From: Colimorpha_A sp964630635
GTDB lineage: Bacteria > Bacillota > Clostridia > Oscillospirales > CAG-272
Assembly (NCBI GenBank): GCA_964630635.1
Contig: CAZVVM010000065.1
Coordinates: 1 to 10,380 of the forward strand
Reading direction: 5' to 3'
DNA: 10,380 nucleotides
The notes beneath the pieces were generated by a model, which worked only from the letters and a program-made list of their open reading frames with translations, searched no databases and had not been told where the DNA came from. Both the position numbers and the translations under genes were made by a program. Within the stretch, counting starts at the first letter, position 1. Every line of letters begins with the position of its first letter. This document shows, in pieces, positions 1-5,757 of the stretch.

Positions 1-1983
1 AACAAGAGAACCGTGTTCGGTGCGAAGAGCGTTGAGCTTGTTGACGGACGTATCAAGGTATATTTTGAACTCGTCACCTTCGGTGCTTGGGTAGACGTTG
101 AGATAGAGGACGAATACGTTATATTCCGTCTTGGAGATTTCATCATAACCTCGGAGGACTTCGAGGTCGTGCAAGGAGCCGGCGTAAAGCTGAATATGGA
201 CGTTCCGCCCGTTCAGGAATTCCGGCTCCTCAGTCTCTCCGTCAAGAGAATGAAGAACTTCGGTCAGTGGCTTAACGTCACCTGGGATGACGATGCCGCA
301 GTTGCAGTCATCGGAACCTCGACCGCGACGAGAATAGACCACGAAAAGCGCGACAACGGTGCGCTTACCCTTACTGCTGACGCGATACGCGGAATAAAGC
401 TCGTCGGCTGCTCCTGCGCACTTATTTGTGCGGAAGGCAAGGAAAGTATGCTTGACGCACTTGACGCGTTTGAGGAGGCGCTTGATCTTCCCCGCGGAGT
501 CAAGAGCCGCCGCGACCCGAGCAACAAAACGTCGATCCTTCGTCTCGGATACTACGTTCACGACCCCAAGGATCTTGACTATATACTTGACATTGCGAAA
601 AAGTGCGGAATCACTAAATTCCTCTTTGCTGACTCGTATTTCTTTATTCCGCCTAAAAGAGGATACGAGCTTCACGGCAATTACGACTATAACGACAGAT
701 TCCCGAACGGTCCCGAGGACGTTAAGGCGTTTCTTGACAAGATCAAGGCGGCAGGCATTACCCCCGGACTTCACTTCCTTCAGACACATATCGGAATCAA
801 GAGCCGTTACGTTACTCCCGTAGCGGATCACCGTCTTAATCTTACCCGTAACTTCACGCTCGCAAAGCCGCTTTCGGAAACCGATACTACGGTATACGTT
901 GAAGAGCCGACCAACGACGCGCCTATGCAGGTAGACTGCCGCGTTCTTCAGTTCGGCGGTGAGCTTATCCATTACGAAAGCTACACGACAGAGCCGCCTT
1001 ACGCGTTCCTCGGCTGTAAGCGCGGACACTTTGACACCAACGTGACCGAGCATCCTCTCGGACTGATAGGCGGAACGCTTGACGTTTCTGAATTCGGCGC
1101 GACGAGCGTTTACGTCGGTCAGAATTCCTCACTTCAGGACGAGGTCAGCGCAAAGCTCGCGGGTCTTTATAATTGCGGATTTGAGTTCTGCTATATGGAC
1201 GGCTCCGAGGGAACACCTCCTCCTCACGATTATCACGTTTCTAACGCACAGTACCGCACGATCAAGCTCTTTGACAATCCGCCTAAATTCTGCGAGGGCG
1301 CCGCAAAGACGCACTTCGGCTGGCACTGGATGAGCGGCGGTAACGCGTTTGACGTATTCAAGACCGAGAATTTCAAGAAGCATCTCACTCAATTCCCGTT
1401 CGATGAAGCGGAACAGATCAGACAAGACTTTACGCGCGTTGACTTCGGCTGGTGGTACTTCTTTGAGGATATCGAGCCCGATATTTACGAGTTCGGAATC
1501 AGCCGTGCAGTGGCATTCGATTGCCCGATCACGCTTATATGTCCCGCAACGTGGGAGCTTCCCGCAAACAAGCGCGCGAATGACAATTTCGAGGTCATCC
1601 GCCGTTGGGAGGAATACCGTGATCAGCTTACCGAGGAGCAGAAGCTTCTTCTCCGCGATCCCGAAAAGGAATATACGCTCCTTAAGGCAGGCGACGGCTT
1701 GGAGATGGTTGCTTACGACCGTCTTTCCGCGCCCGAGGGAATTACCGCTTACGGCTTTGAGCATAACGGAAAGTACCACGTAACTCTCTGGCACAAGAAG
1801 GACAGCGCAAAGCTTGCTCTTTCCTGCACTGACGTTTCGTACAGAGACGAGTACGAAGGAAACGAGCTTCCGACGGAAAACGTCGACGGCAAGACGGTAA
1901 TTACCGTTTCCGACAAGGCGTATATAACTCTTAATTCGAAGGAAGAGCTTGTAGACGCGATGGCAGGAGCTACCGTTATCTGA
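1..1983 (+). CDS. Glycoside-hydrolase-like TIM-barrel protein, 5' end missing
   Basis: The frame is open from the first base, so the visible 660 residues are the C-terminal part of a longer protein; the GTG at 13 is only the first in-frame start-like codon and has no ribosome binding site in view. Residues about 1-165 are beta-rich, as in the N-terminal sandwich of many glycosidases. A barrel-like region begins near residue 180 with the segment LRLGYYVHDP, followed by helix-strand alternation (DYILDIAKKCGITKFLFADS). An inserted beta-rich piece at about residues 285-380 contains a GELIHYE...PYAFLGCKRGHFDT pattern. The strand FCYMDGSEG has Asp400 and Glu403, plausible catalytic acids, and a second acidic strand is FFEDIEPDIYEF at about 487-498. 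The last 80 residues look like a C-terminal beta domain. No signal peptide can be assessed. It ends with tandem stops TGA TAA, and no hairpin terminator follows. Substrate and family number are not recognisable; glycosidase function is inferred from fold pattern. Confidence 0.8.
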   Translation, partial: NKRTVFGAKSVELVDGRIKVYFELVTFGAWVDVEIEDEYVIFRLGDFIITSEDFEVVQGAGVKLNMDVPPVQEFRLLSLSVKRMKNFGQWLNVTWDDDAAVAVIGTSTATRIDHEKRDNGALTLTADAIRGIKLVGCSCALICAEGKESMLDALDAFEEALDLPRGVKSRRDPSNKTSILRLGYYVHDPKDLDYILDIAKKCGITKFLFADSYFFIPPKRGYELHGNYDYNDRFPNGPEDVKAFLDKIKAAGITPGLHFLQTHIGIKSRYVTPVADHRLNLTRNFTLAKPLSETDTTVYVEEPTNDAPMQVDCRVLQFGGELIHYESYTTEPPYAFLGCKRGHFDTNVTEHPLGLIGGTLDVSEFGATSVYVGQNSSLQDEVSAKLAGLYNCGFEFCYMDGSEGTPPPHDYHVSNAQYRTIKLFDNPPKFCEGAAKTHFGWHWMSGGNAFDVFKTENFKKHLTQFPFDEAEQIRQDFTRVDFGWWYFFEDIEPDIYEFGISRAVAFDCPITLICPATWELPANKRANDNFEVIRRWEEYRDQLTEEQKLLLRDPEKEYTLLKAGDGLEMVAYDRLSAPEGITAYGFEHNGKYHVTLWHKKDSAKLALSCTDVSYRDEYEGNELPTENVDGKTVITVSDKAYITLNSKEELVDAMAGATVI

Positions 1984-2019
1984 TAAGCCGAAATAAATAT
2001 AATTTTTTTCAAAAAGCTC

Positions 2020-2048
2020 TTGACAATGACTATTACCTCTGTTATAAT
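2020..2048 (+). promoter_or_regulatory. Sigma-A promoter of the ylxM-ffh-rpsP-khpA operon
   Basis: A perfect -35 TTGACA (2020-2025) and a perfect -10 TATAAT (2043-2048) are separated by exactly 17 bases. TG at 2040-2041 makes it an extended -10. Transcription should start near 2055, giving a leader of about 35 bases before the ATG at 2090. It is 36 bases past the stop of the preceding gene. This is as strong as a housekeeping promoter can look, which fits the products downstream. Confidence 0.93.
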
Positions 2049-2089
2049 GTGTAAGCCGATTTGCTTTACAGTTAAAAACGGAGTGAATT

Positions 2090-2428
2090 ATGTCAAAAAA
2101 TCTCAATATGTCGCTCCTGCTCGACTTTTACGGAGACGTTCTTTCCGAAAAGCAGAGAGAAGCCGCCGACCTCTTTTATAACGGCGATTACTCGCTCTCG
2201 GAAATTTCCGAGATAACGGGTATAACGCGCCAGGGCGTGCGTGACCGCATCGTTAAGAGCGAGGAGATAATAACCGAGCTTGAAAACAAGCTTGGGCTTG
2301 CAGCTCGCTTCGGCGATATGGGAAAGACCGTTACGTTCATTATCGAGCGCTTAAATCAGCTTAAGACCGAAGGTCAGAGCGTCGACGATATTATCGACGC
2401 CGCAAAAAAACTGAATAAGGATCTGTAA
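2090..2428 (+). CDS. ylxM: YlxM/p13-like helix-turn-helix protein of the SRP operon
   Basis: A 112-residue protein of the UPF0122 (YlxM) family, at the family's usual size. The N-terminal part (MSLLLDFYGDVLSEKQREAADLFYNG) and the helix-turn-helix at about residues 34-58 (YSLSEISEITGITRQGVRDRI) resemble region 4 of sigma factors. The rest is helical, with possible coiled-coil stretches (EEIITELENKLGL). Streptococcal YlxM is reported to bind SRP components and modulate the SRP GTPase; it is not essential. The start at 2090 is supported by GGAGTG at 2080-2085. The stop is two bases before the ffh start, so the two genes are surely co-transcribed, and the pairing with ffh makes the call secure although no activity is encoded in the sequence. 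Confidence 0.95.
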   Translation: MSKNLNMSLLLDFYGDVLSEKQREAADLFYNGDYSLSEISEITGITRQGVRDRIVKSEEIITELENKLGLAARFGDMGKTVTFIIERLNQLKTEGQSVDDIIDAAKKLNKDL

Positions 2429-2430
2429 TT

Positions 2431-3765
2431 ATGTTCCAGAACTTAACCGAAAAGATAAACGCGGCGTTCAAGAAGTTCAAGAGCAAGGGCAAGCTGACCG
2501 AGGAAGACGTAAAGGTCGGTATGCGGGAAATAAAGCTCGCGCTGCTTGAAGCCGACGTAAACTTCAAGGTCGTGCGCGACTTTATAAAGAAGGTAACCGA
2601 AAGAGCCGTCGGCACCGAGGTCCTTCAAAGCTTGCTTCCCGCACAGCAGATAGTCAAAATAGTAAACGAAGAGCTTACCGAGCTTATGGGCGGTGAGGGC
2701 GAGAGAATAAAGCTCGCATCGCGTCCTCCTACGGTCGTTATGATGGTAGGTCTTCAGGGTGCAGGTAAAACCACGCACTGTGGAAAGCTTGCCGGTATGT
2801 TCAAAAAGCAGGGCCGCCGTCCGCTTCTCGTCGGCTGTGACGTTTACCGTCCCGCGGCAATAAAGCAGCTTCAGGTCGTCGGACAGCAGCTTGATATTCC
2901 CGTTTTCGCGATGGGAACCGACGTTTCTCCCGTAAAGATAGCAAAGGCGGGCGTTGAGCACGCAAAGCAGTACGGACACGACGTCGTATTCATAGATACC
3001 GCAGGCCGTCTCCATATCGACGAAAAGATGATGGAGGAGCTTAAGGATATAAAGAACGAGCTTGAACCGCAGGAGATTCTCCTCGTGGTCGACGCAATGC
3101 TCGGTCAGGACGCAGTAAACGTCGCCGAAAGCTTCAATTCACTCCTTGACATCACGGGCGTAGTGCTTACGAAGCTCGACGGTGATACGCGCGGCGGTGC
3201 GGCGCTTTCGGTAAGATACGTTACCGGAAAACCGATCAAGTACGTCGGTGTCGGAGAAAAGCTCGACGCTATCGAGCCCTTCCACCCCGACCGTATGGCG
3301 TCGCGCATCCTCGGAATGGGCGACGTGCTCTCCCTTATTGAAAAGGCGGAGCAGGCGTACGATGAGAAGCAGGCAGAGGAGCTTGAACGCAAGATGCGTA
3401 CCTCGACCTTTGACCTTGAGGACTTCCTCGATCAGTTCCGCCAGATCAAAAAGCTCGGTCCGATGAAGGATATTCTCGCACAGCTTCCCGGAGTTGATGC
3501 GTCGAAGCTTCAGAACGCGCAGATCGACGAAAAGGCGATCGGACGCACAGAGGCGATAATCCTCTCAATGACCCCCGCCGAAAGGCACAAGCCCTCGATT
3601 ATAACCCCGCCGCGAAAGAGACGAATCGCCGCCGGCTCGGGAACGAAGATCGAGGACGTAAACCGACTTCTCAAGCAGTTCGAGCAGACCTGCAAGATGA
3701 TGAAGGAAATGTCAAGCGGAAAGTTCAACCGCATGATGAAAAAATCGCGCAAGCACCGTAAATGA
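2431..3765 (+). CDS. ffh: Signal recognition particle protein Ffh (SRP54), GTPase
   Basis: A 444-residue SRP54 homologue, full length for the family. Ffh binds 4.5S/6S SRP RNA and signal sequences of nascent membrane and secreted proteins, and docks with FtsY in a GTP-dependent way at the membrane. The N domain (about 1-90) is a helical bundle. The NG GTPase domain has the P-loop GLQGAGKTT (107-115), the DVYRPAAIKQL box, DTAGRL (189-194), TKLDGDTRGG (from 247) and the closing GVGEKLDAIEPFHPDR (from 273). The M domain (about 320-444) has a Met-containing finger loop after LGPMKDIL, the SMTPAER segment, and the SRP-RNA-binding helix-turn-helix RKRRIAAGSG followed by VNRLLKQFEQ. The C-terminus is basic (KKSRKHRK). 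AAGGA at 2417-2421, inside the end of ylxM, is its ribosome binding site. No key residue is missing. Confidence 0.98.
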   Translation: MFQNLTEKINAAFKKFKSKGKLTEEDVKVGMREIKLALLEADVNFKVVRDFIKKVTERAVGTEVLQSLLPAQQIVKIVNEELTELMGGEGERIKLASRPPTVVMMVGLQGAGKTTHCGKLAGMFKKQGRRPLLVGCDVYRPAAIKQLQVVGQQLDIPVFAMGTDVSPVKIAKAGVEHAKQYGHDVVFIDTAGRLHIDEKMMEELKDIKNELEPQEILLVVDAMLGQDAVNVAESFNSLLDITGVVLTKLDGDTRGGAALSVRYVTGKPIKYVGVGEKLDAIEPFHPDRMASRILGMGDVLSLIEKAEQAYDEKQAEELERKMRTSTFDLEDFLDQFRQIKKLGPMKDILAQLPGVDASKLQNAQIDEKAIGRTEAIILSMTPAERHKPSIITPPRKRRIAAGSGTKIEDVNRLLKQFEQTCKMMKEMSSGKFNRMMKKSRKHRK

Positions 3766-3773
3766 TAACACTC

Positions 3774-3788
3774 GGTTGAAAATCAACC
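3774..3788 (+). other. Small hairpin between ffh and rpsP
   Basis: GGTTGA (3774-3779), loop AAA, TCAACC (3783-3788), followed by TTTGTT and a very A/T-rich stretch to the rpsP ribosome binding site. With only six pairs and a broken T-run it is too weak to be a convincing full terminator. It may attenuate or mark an RNA processing point that adjusts S16 output relative to Ffh. This is inference from shape and position. Confidence 0.35.
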
Positions 3789-3834
3789 TTTGTTAATAAA
3801 AAATTATTATTTATATATTTCGGAGGAAAGAAAA

Positions 3835-4080
3835 ATGGCAGTTAAAATCAGACTCAGAAGAATGGGACAGAAGAAGGCGCCCTTCTACCGTATCGTTGTT
3901 GCAGATTCGCGTTCTCCCCGTGACGGACGCTTCATCGAGCAGATCGGACACTACAATCCTATGACCGATCCCGCTGAAGTTCAGATCGACGCAGAGAAGG
4001 CAACCAAGTGGATCAAGAACGGCGCTCAGCCGACTGATACCGTTCGTGCACTTCTTAAGAAGCAGAACATTATCGGGTGA
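3835..4080 (+). CDS. rpsP: 30S ribosomal protein S16
   Basis: An 81-residue S16, a primary assembly protein of the small subunit that binds 16S rRNA. The family signature MAVKIRLRRMGQKKAPFYRIVVADSR is complete, followed by SPRDGRFIEQIGHYNP and the W-I-x-x-GAQPTDTVRALL segment. It lacks the basic tail of about nine residues seen in Bacillus subtilis S16, which is within family variation. The start at 3835 is fixed by GGAGG at 3822-3826, eight bases upstream, and by the conserved MAVKIRL beginning; an in-frame TTG at 3790 would add an A/T-coded tail with no family match. It lies 69 bases after ffh and its stop abuts or overlaps the next gene's start region. Confidence 0.98.
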   Translation: MAVKIRLRRMGQKKAPFYRIVVADSRSPRDGRFIEQIGHYNPMTDPAEVQIDAEKATKWIKNGAQPTDTVRALLKKQNIIG

Positions 4081-4085
4081 TGATA

Positions 4086-4325
4086 ATGCCGGAGCTTAAG
4101 CAGCTTCTTACCGACATATCTGCGGCAATAATCGATTATCCCGAGCAGCTTGTTATCGACGAGCGCGAGGAAGGCGATACGATCGTTTTCACCGTGACCG
4201 TCGCTGAAAGCGATATGGGAAAGATCATCGGCAGACGAGGCAAGAACGCCAAGTGCTTACGCACTGTGATGAAGGCGGCGGGCAATACCGTCGGCAAAAA
4301 GATCATCGTAGATATAGCGGAATAA
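4086..4325 (+). CDS. khpA: KH-domain RNA-binding protein KhpA (YlqC)
   Basis: A 79-residue single-KH-domain protein, normal length for KhpA/YlqC. These proteins bind RNA, often paired with KhpB (EloR/Jag), and affect cell division and wall synthesis in Gram-positive bacteria. The KH core is DMGKIIGRRGKNAKCLRTVM, with the GxxG loop GRRG at residues 49-52. The chosen start gives MPELKQLL, which matches the usual M-x-E-L-x-x-x-L beginning. ATG at 4080 and GTG at 4077, both in frame, would add two or three residues and overlap the rpsP stop. The only ribosome-binding-like sequence is the weak GGGTGATGAT before 4086, so translation may be coupled to rpsP. The gene order rpsP-khpA is standard in Bacillota. 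Confidence 0.95.
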   Translation: MPELKQLLTDISAAIIDYPEQLVIDEREEGDTIVFTVTVAESDMGKIIGRRGKNAKCLRTVMKAAGNTVGKKIIVDIAE

Positions 4326-4335
4326 GACCGGAAAT

Positions 4336-4366
4336 AAAAAGCAGTCGTAAATACGGCTGCTTTTTT
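4336..4366 (+). terminator. Intrinsic terminator after khpA, probably bidirectional
   Basis: A nine-pair stem AGCAGTCGT (4340-4348) / ACGGCTGCT (4353-4361) with one G-T pair and loop AAAT, followed by a run of six T (4361-4366). A run of five A precedes the stem, so on the minus strand the same hairpin is followed by a T-run and could stop transcripts from the regulator gene that ends at 4679. Confidence 0.92.
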
Positions 4367-4377
4367 GTGCTTTGAAG

Positions 4378-4417
4378 GTAACGTTGCTTTATGCGGGAGG
4401 GGAAACCCCTCCCCTAC
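4378..4417 (+). repeat. Palindromic repeat unit 1
   Basis: Core GTAACgttGctttatgcGG followed by a perfect eight-pair palindrome GGGAGGGG (4395-4402), AAA, CCCCTCCC (4406-4413), and the terminal CCCTAC at 4412-4417. Confidence 0.75.
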
Positions 4418-4437
4418 GGAAATAGATCGAACGTTGA

Positions 4438-4458
4438 TTTGTAGGGTGCGACGTCCTC
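4438..4458 (-). repeat. Left arm of a 21-base perfect inverted repeat
   Basis: The 21 bases here are the exact reverse complement of 4634-4654. They include GTAGGG at 4441 and the GACGTC core at 4450-4455. The two arms enclose about 175 bases that contain repeat unit 2 and two more palindromic blocks. Confidence 0.85.
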
Positions 4459-4477
4459 TGTCCCGTTTCAAAGGAAA

Positions 4478-4519
4478 GTAACACCGTTTTTGAACGGGAG
4501 AAGCAAGCTCCTCCCCTAC
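4478..4519 (+). repeat. Palindromic repeat unit 2
   Basis: Core GTAACaccGtttttgaaCGG preceded by CAAAGGAAA. The following block pairs GGGAG (4496-4500) with CTCCC (4510-4514-type arm) and AGC with GCT around an AA centre, with one mismatch, and ends in CCCTAC at 4514-4519. Confidence 0.7.
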
Positions 4520-4543
4520 AAGAGGCATATTGAACGTTCCTCG

Positions 4544-4594
4544 GTAGGGGTCGGCGCCCTCGACGACCCGTAGGGCGGGGGCTTTCTCCCGCCG
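4544..4594 (-). repeat. Two reverse-sense palindromic blocks in tandem
   Basis: GTAGGG at 4544 opens a block with arms GGGTCG (4548-4553) and CGACCC (4564-4569). A second GTAGGG at 4570 opens a block with arms GGCGGG (4574-4579) and CCCGCC (4588-4593). They share only the GTAGGG entry; the stems are unrelated in sequence. Both read as the reverse sense of units 1-3. Confidence 0.65.
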
Positions 4595-4607
4595 TTTTCA
4601 AAGAGAA

Positions 4608-4654
4608 GTAACATTGTTTTTATGCGGTGCGCCGAGGACGTCGCACCCTACAAA
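4608..4654 (+). repeat. Palindromic repeat unit 3 with right arm of the inverted repeat
   Basis: Core GTAACattGtttttatgcGG preceded by CAAAGAGAA, then arms GGTGCG (4626-4631) and CGCACC (4642-4647), ending in CCCTAC at 4646-4651. Positions 4634-4654 are the exact reverse complement of 4438-4458. Confidence 0.75.
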
Positions 4655-4678
4655 CAACGCGGCGAATATTTCTGACGA

Positions 4679-5434
4679 TTACGGATGCAAAAACTTCACG
4701 TTCGGGAACTTATCGGTAAGCCCGTTAGGTACGTCGGTCTCACATACGAGATAATCTATCGAATCCAACGTTGCAAGGCGGTAGGGCGCGATTTTGCCGA
4801 TCTTCGATTCAAGGCAGAGATAAACGCTCTTGTCGGCGTTTTCGATCATCGCGCGGCGAACGTCGTTTGCCTCCTGATATACGCAGGTTGCGACACCGTC
4901 GTGGCTCATCGCCTGACTTGAAACGAAGGCGATGTCGGCGTGAATGGATCTGACGGTGTCGAGCGCCATACTTCCGACGAGCATAACTCTGTCCTCGTTA
5001 TACATAAGACCGCCCGTGGAAATCACCTTCACCGAATAATTGCACAGCTCACGTGCTGTCTCGATGCCGTTCGTTATGACGGTTATTCCGCTGATCCGCG
5101 CGATCTCTCTTGCGAGATAGATCGTCGTGCTCGACGCATCAAGAAATACTACGTCGCCTTCCTTGACGAGCGTTGCCGCTATCTGCGCGATCTTTTTCTT
5201 TTCGTTTTTACCGAGCAGATATCTGTGGGAGTAGGGAATATTCCTCGTTACGGAGTCTATCGCCTCGGCACCACCGTGCTTTCTCGATATCAGTCCCTTG
5301 CTCAGAAGGACGGAAAGGTCACGGCGAATACTCGATTCGCTTATTGAAAGCTGTCTTGCGAGGTCCTTTACGCTTACGTAGCCGTTCGCTTTTATCGTTT
5401 CAAGAATCTCATTCTCCCTATCGTTGTTATACAT
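4679..5434 (-). CDS. DeoR-family transcriptional regulator
   Basis: A 251-residue protein of the size typical for DeoR regulators. The N-terminal winged helix-turn-helix spans about residues 7-56: RENEILETIKANGYVSVKDL, then LSISESSIRRDLSVLLSKGLI and the family wing signature RKHGGA (51-56). The C-terminal DeoRC sensor domain (about 75-235) has the sugar-phosphate-binding-like LDASSTTIYLA (98-108), TNGIETA (121-127), STGG (139-142) and EANDVRRAMI (188-197). The usual D-x-S-K-F-G near the end reads CLESKIG (207-213), so the acidic residue is shifted or lost. Such proteins usually repress sugar or nucleoside genes and respond to a phosphorylated sugar; the effector here is unknown. GGAGG at 5443-5439 precedes the ATG by four bases. 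No metabolic partner gene is adjacent in the window; the nearest neighbour is the divergently read secreted phosphoesterase gene. Confidence 0.95.
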   Translation of the reverse strand: MYNNDRENEILETIKANGYVSVKDLARQLSISESSIRRDLSVLLSKGLISRKHGGAEAIDSVTRNIPYSHRYLLGKNEKKKIAQIAATLVKEGDVVFLDASSTTIYLAREIARISGITVITNGIETARELCNYSVKVISTGGLMYNEDRVMLVGSMALDTVRSIHADIAFVSSQAMSHDGVATCVYQEANDVRRAMIENADKSVYLCLESKIGKIAPYRLATLDSIDYLVCETDVPNGLTDKFPNVKFLHP

Positions 5435-5477
5435 ATATCCTCCGTGGTCATTTGCTCATTCTGTTGCGCGAAAAAAT

Positions 5478-5510
5478 GGCAAATGTGCATTACAATGCAG
5501 GAATATTGCC
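5478..5510. promoter_or_regulatory. Nested inverted repeats in the regulator's leader, possible operator
   Basis: TGCATT (5486-5491), AC, AATGCA (5494-5499) form an inner palindrome. GGCAA (5478-5482) and TTGCC (5506-5510) form an outer pair. They lie between the minus-strand promoter and the regulator's start, where an autoregulatory DeoR site or a leader hairpin could sit. A related word (AATGGCAA then TTTGCAC) recurs at 5714-5727 upstream of the last gene. Binding is inferred. Confidence 0.4.
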
Positions 5511-5526
5511 AATTTACGCACCATTG

Positions 5527-5555
5527 TTGACGGAAATGCGCATTTGTTCTATAAT
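5527..5555 (+). promoter_or_regulatory. Rightward promoter candidate facing the regulator promoter
   Basis: TTGACG (5527-5532) and TATAAT (5550-5555) are 17 bases apart. The spacer contains a perfect 12-base palindrome (see 5534-5545). Transcription would start near 5562 and run toward the large secreted-protein gene with a leader of about 275 bases. The elements are good, but a second promoter closer to that gene exists, so use of this one is uncertain. Confidence 0.5.
5534..5545. promoter_or_regulatory. Perfect 12-base palindrome, possible operator
   Basis: AAATGCGCATTT is exactly self-complementary. It lies in the -35/-10 spacer of the rightward promoter candidate and just downstream of the predicted start of the leftward one, so a protein bound here could control both. 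A degenerate copy, AAATGTGCATT, is at 5481-5491. The adjacent DeoR protein is the obvious candidate, by position only. Confidence 0.45.
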
Positions 5556-5556
5556 T

Positions 5557-5585
5557 ATTATATATTGCTTTCTGCAATTTGTAAA
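5557..5585 (-). promoter_or_regulatory. Promoter of the DeoR-family regulator gene
   Basis: On the minus strand TTTACA (5585-5580) and TATAAT (5562-5557) are 17 bases apart. The start should be near 5550, giving a leader of about 115 bases before the ATG at 5434. The -10 is one base from the -10 of the facing rightward candidate, and together they form the perfect palindrome TATAATTATTATA (5550-5562). Confidence 0.7.
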
Positions 5586-5628
5586 GAAAAATTTTAAAAG
5601 GAACAAAACTCTGCTTTTTGTTTGTGAT

Positions 5629-5692
5629 GTAACATCGTTTTATGCGGGCGAGCAATGCTCGCTCCGCAAGAGACTTCCAATCAAGCCCCTAC
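5629..5692 (+). repeat. Solitary copy of the palindromic repeat family
   Basis: Core GTAACatcGttttatgcGGG as in the array at 4378-4654, then a stem GCGG+GCGAGC (5644-5653), loop AAT, GCTCGC (5657-5662), one unpaired T, CCGC (5664-5667). A CCCTAC end appears at 5687-5692, after a longer gap than in the array. No T-run follows the stem, so it is not a standard intrinsic terminator. Confidence 0.7.
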
Positions 5693-5757
5693 GCGCGAAT
5701 TTTGTATGATGAAATGGCAATTTGCACAAAAAATCAAGCGTAAATTCGTCACGAGAA

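Larger units (their letters stand above)
4378..4654. repeat. Array of short palindromic repeat modules in a gene-free stretch
   Basis: No gene is seen in the region 4367-4678. Instead it holds three copies of a core (GTAACgttGctttatgcGG at 4378, GTAACaccGtttttgaaCGG at 4478, GTAACattGtttttatgcGG at 4608), each followed by a palindromic block ending in CCCTAC (4417, 4519, 4651). Between them lie blocks in the opposite sense starting with GTAGGG (4441, 4544, 4570). The spacer word GAACGTT occurs at 4429 and 4532, giving a period of about 100 bases. Each block is self-complementary but the arm sequences differ: the ends and core are conserved while the stem sequences vary. This resembles dispersed intergenic palindromes of the REP or MITE type. 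No open reading frame or transposase is in it. Function is unknown. Confidence 0.8.

Noticed and set aside
1976..1995. Terminator after the glycosidase-like gene
   Set aside because: TTATC-T-GATAA has only five A/T-rich pairs and a one-base loop; it cannot form a stable hairpin even though T-runs follow.
1129..2106. 325-codon open frame on the minus strand
   Set aside because: Antisense to the glycosidase-like gene and runs across the ylxM promoter; no family resemblance.
2443..3015. 190-codon open frame on the minus strand
   Set aside because: Antisense to ffh, whose own translation is unambiguous.
3791..3819. Promoter TTGTTA-17-TATATT before rpsP
   Set aside because: Its start point would fall on the rpsP ribosome binding site, and the elements are weak in an A/T-rich stretch.
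3790..3834. Upstream TTG start extending rpsP by 15 residues
   Set aside because: It would include the ribosome binding site in the coding sequence, and no S16 has such an extension.
4378..4654. CRISPR array
   Set aside because: Repeats are not of uniform length, units occur in both orientations, what varies is the palindromic stem and not a unique spacer, and no cas gene is present.
4378..4654. Palindromic blocks as intrinsic terminators
   Set aside because: The T-run comes before the stems, not after, on the plus strand, and there is no T-run after them on the minus strand.
4685..5709. Plus-strand frames at 4685-4921, 4940-5347 and 5173-5709
   Set aside because: They overlap the regulator gene on the other strand or its promoter region, have no ribosome binding sites and show no family resemblance.
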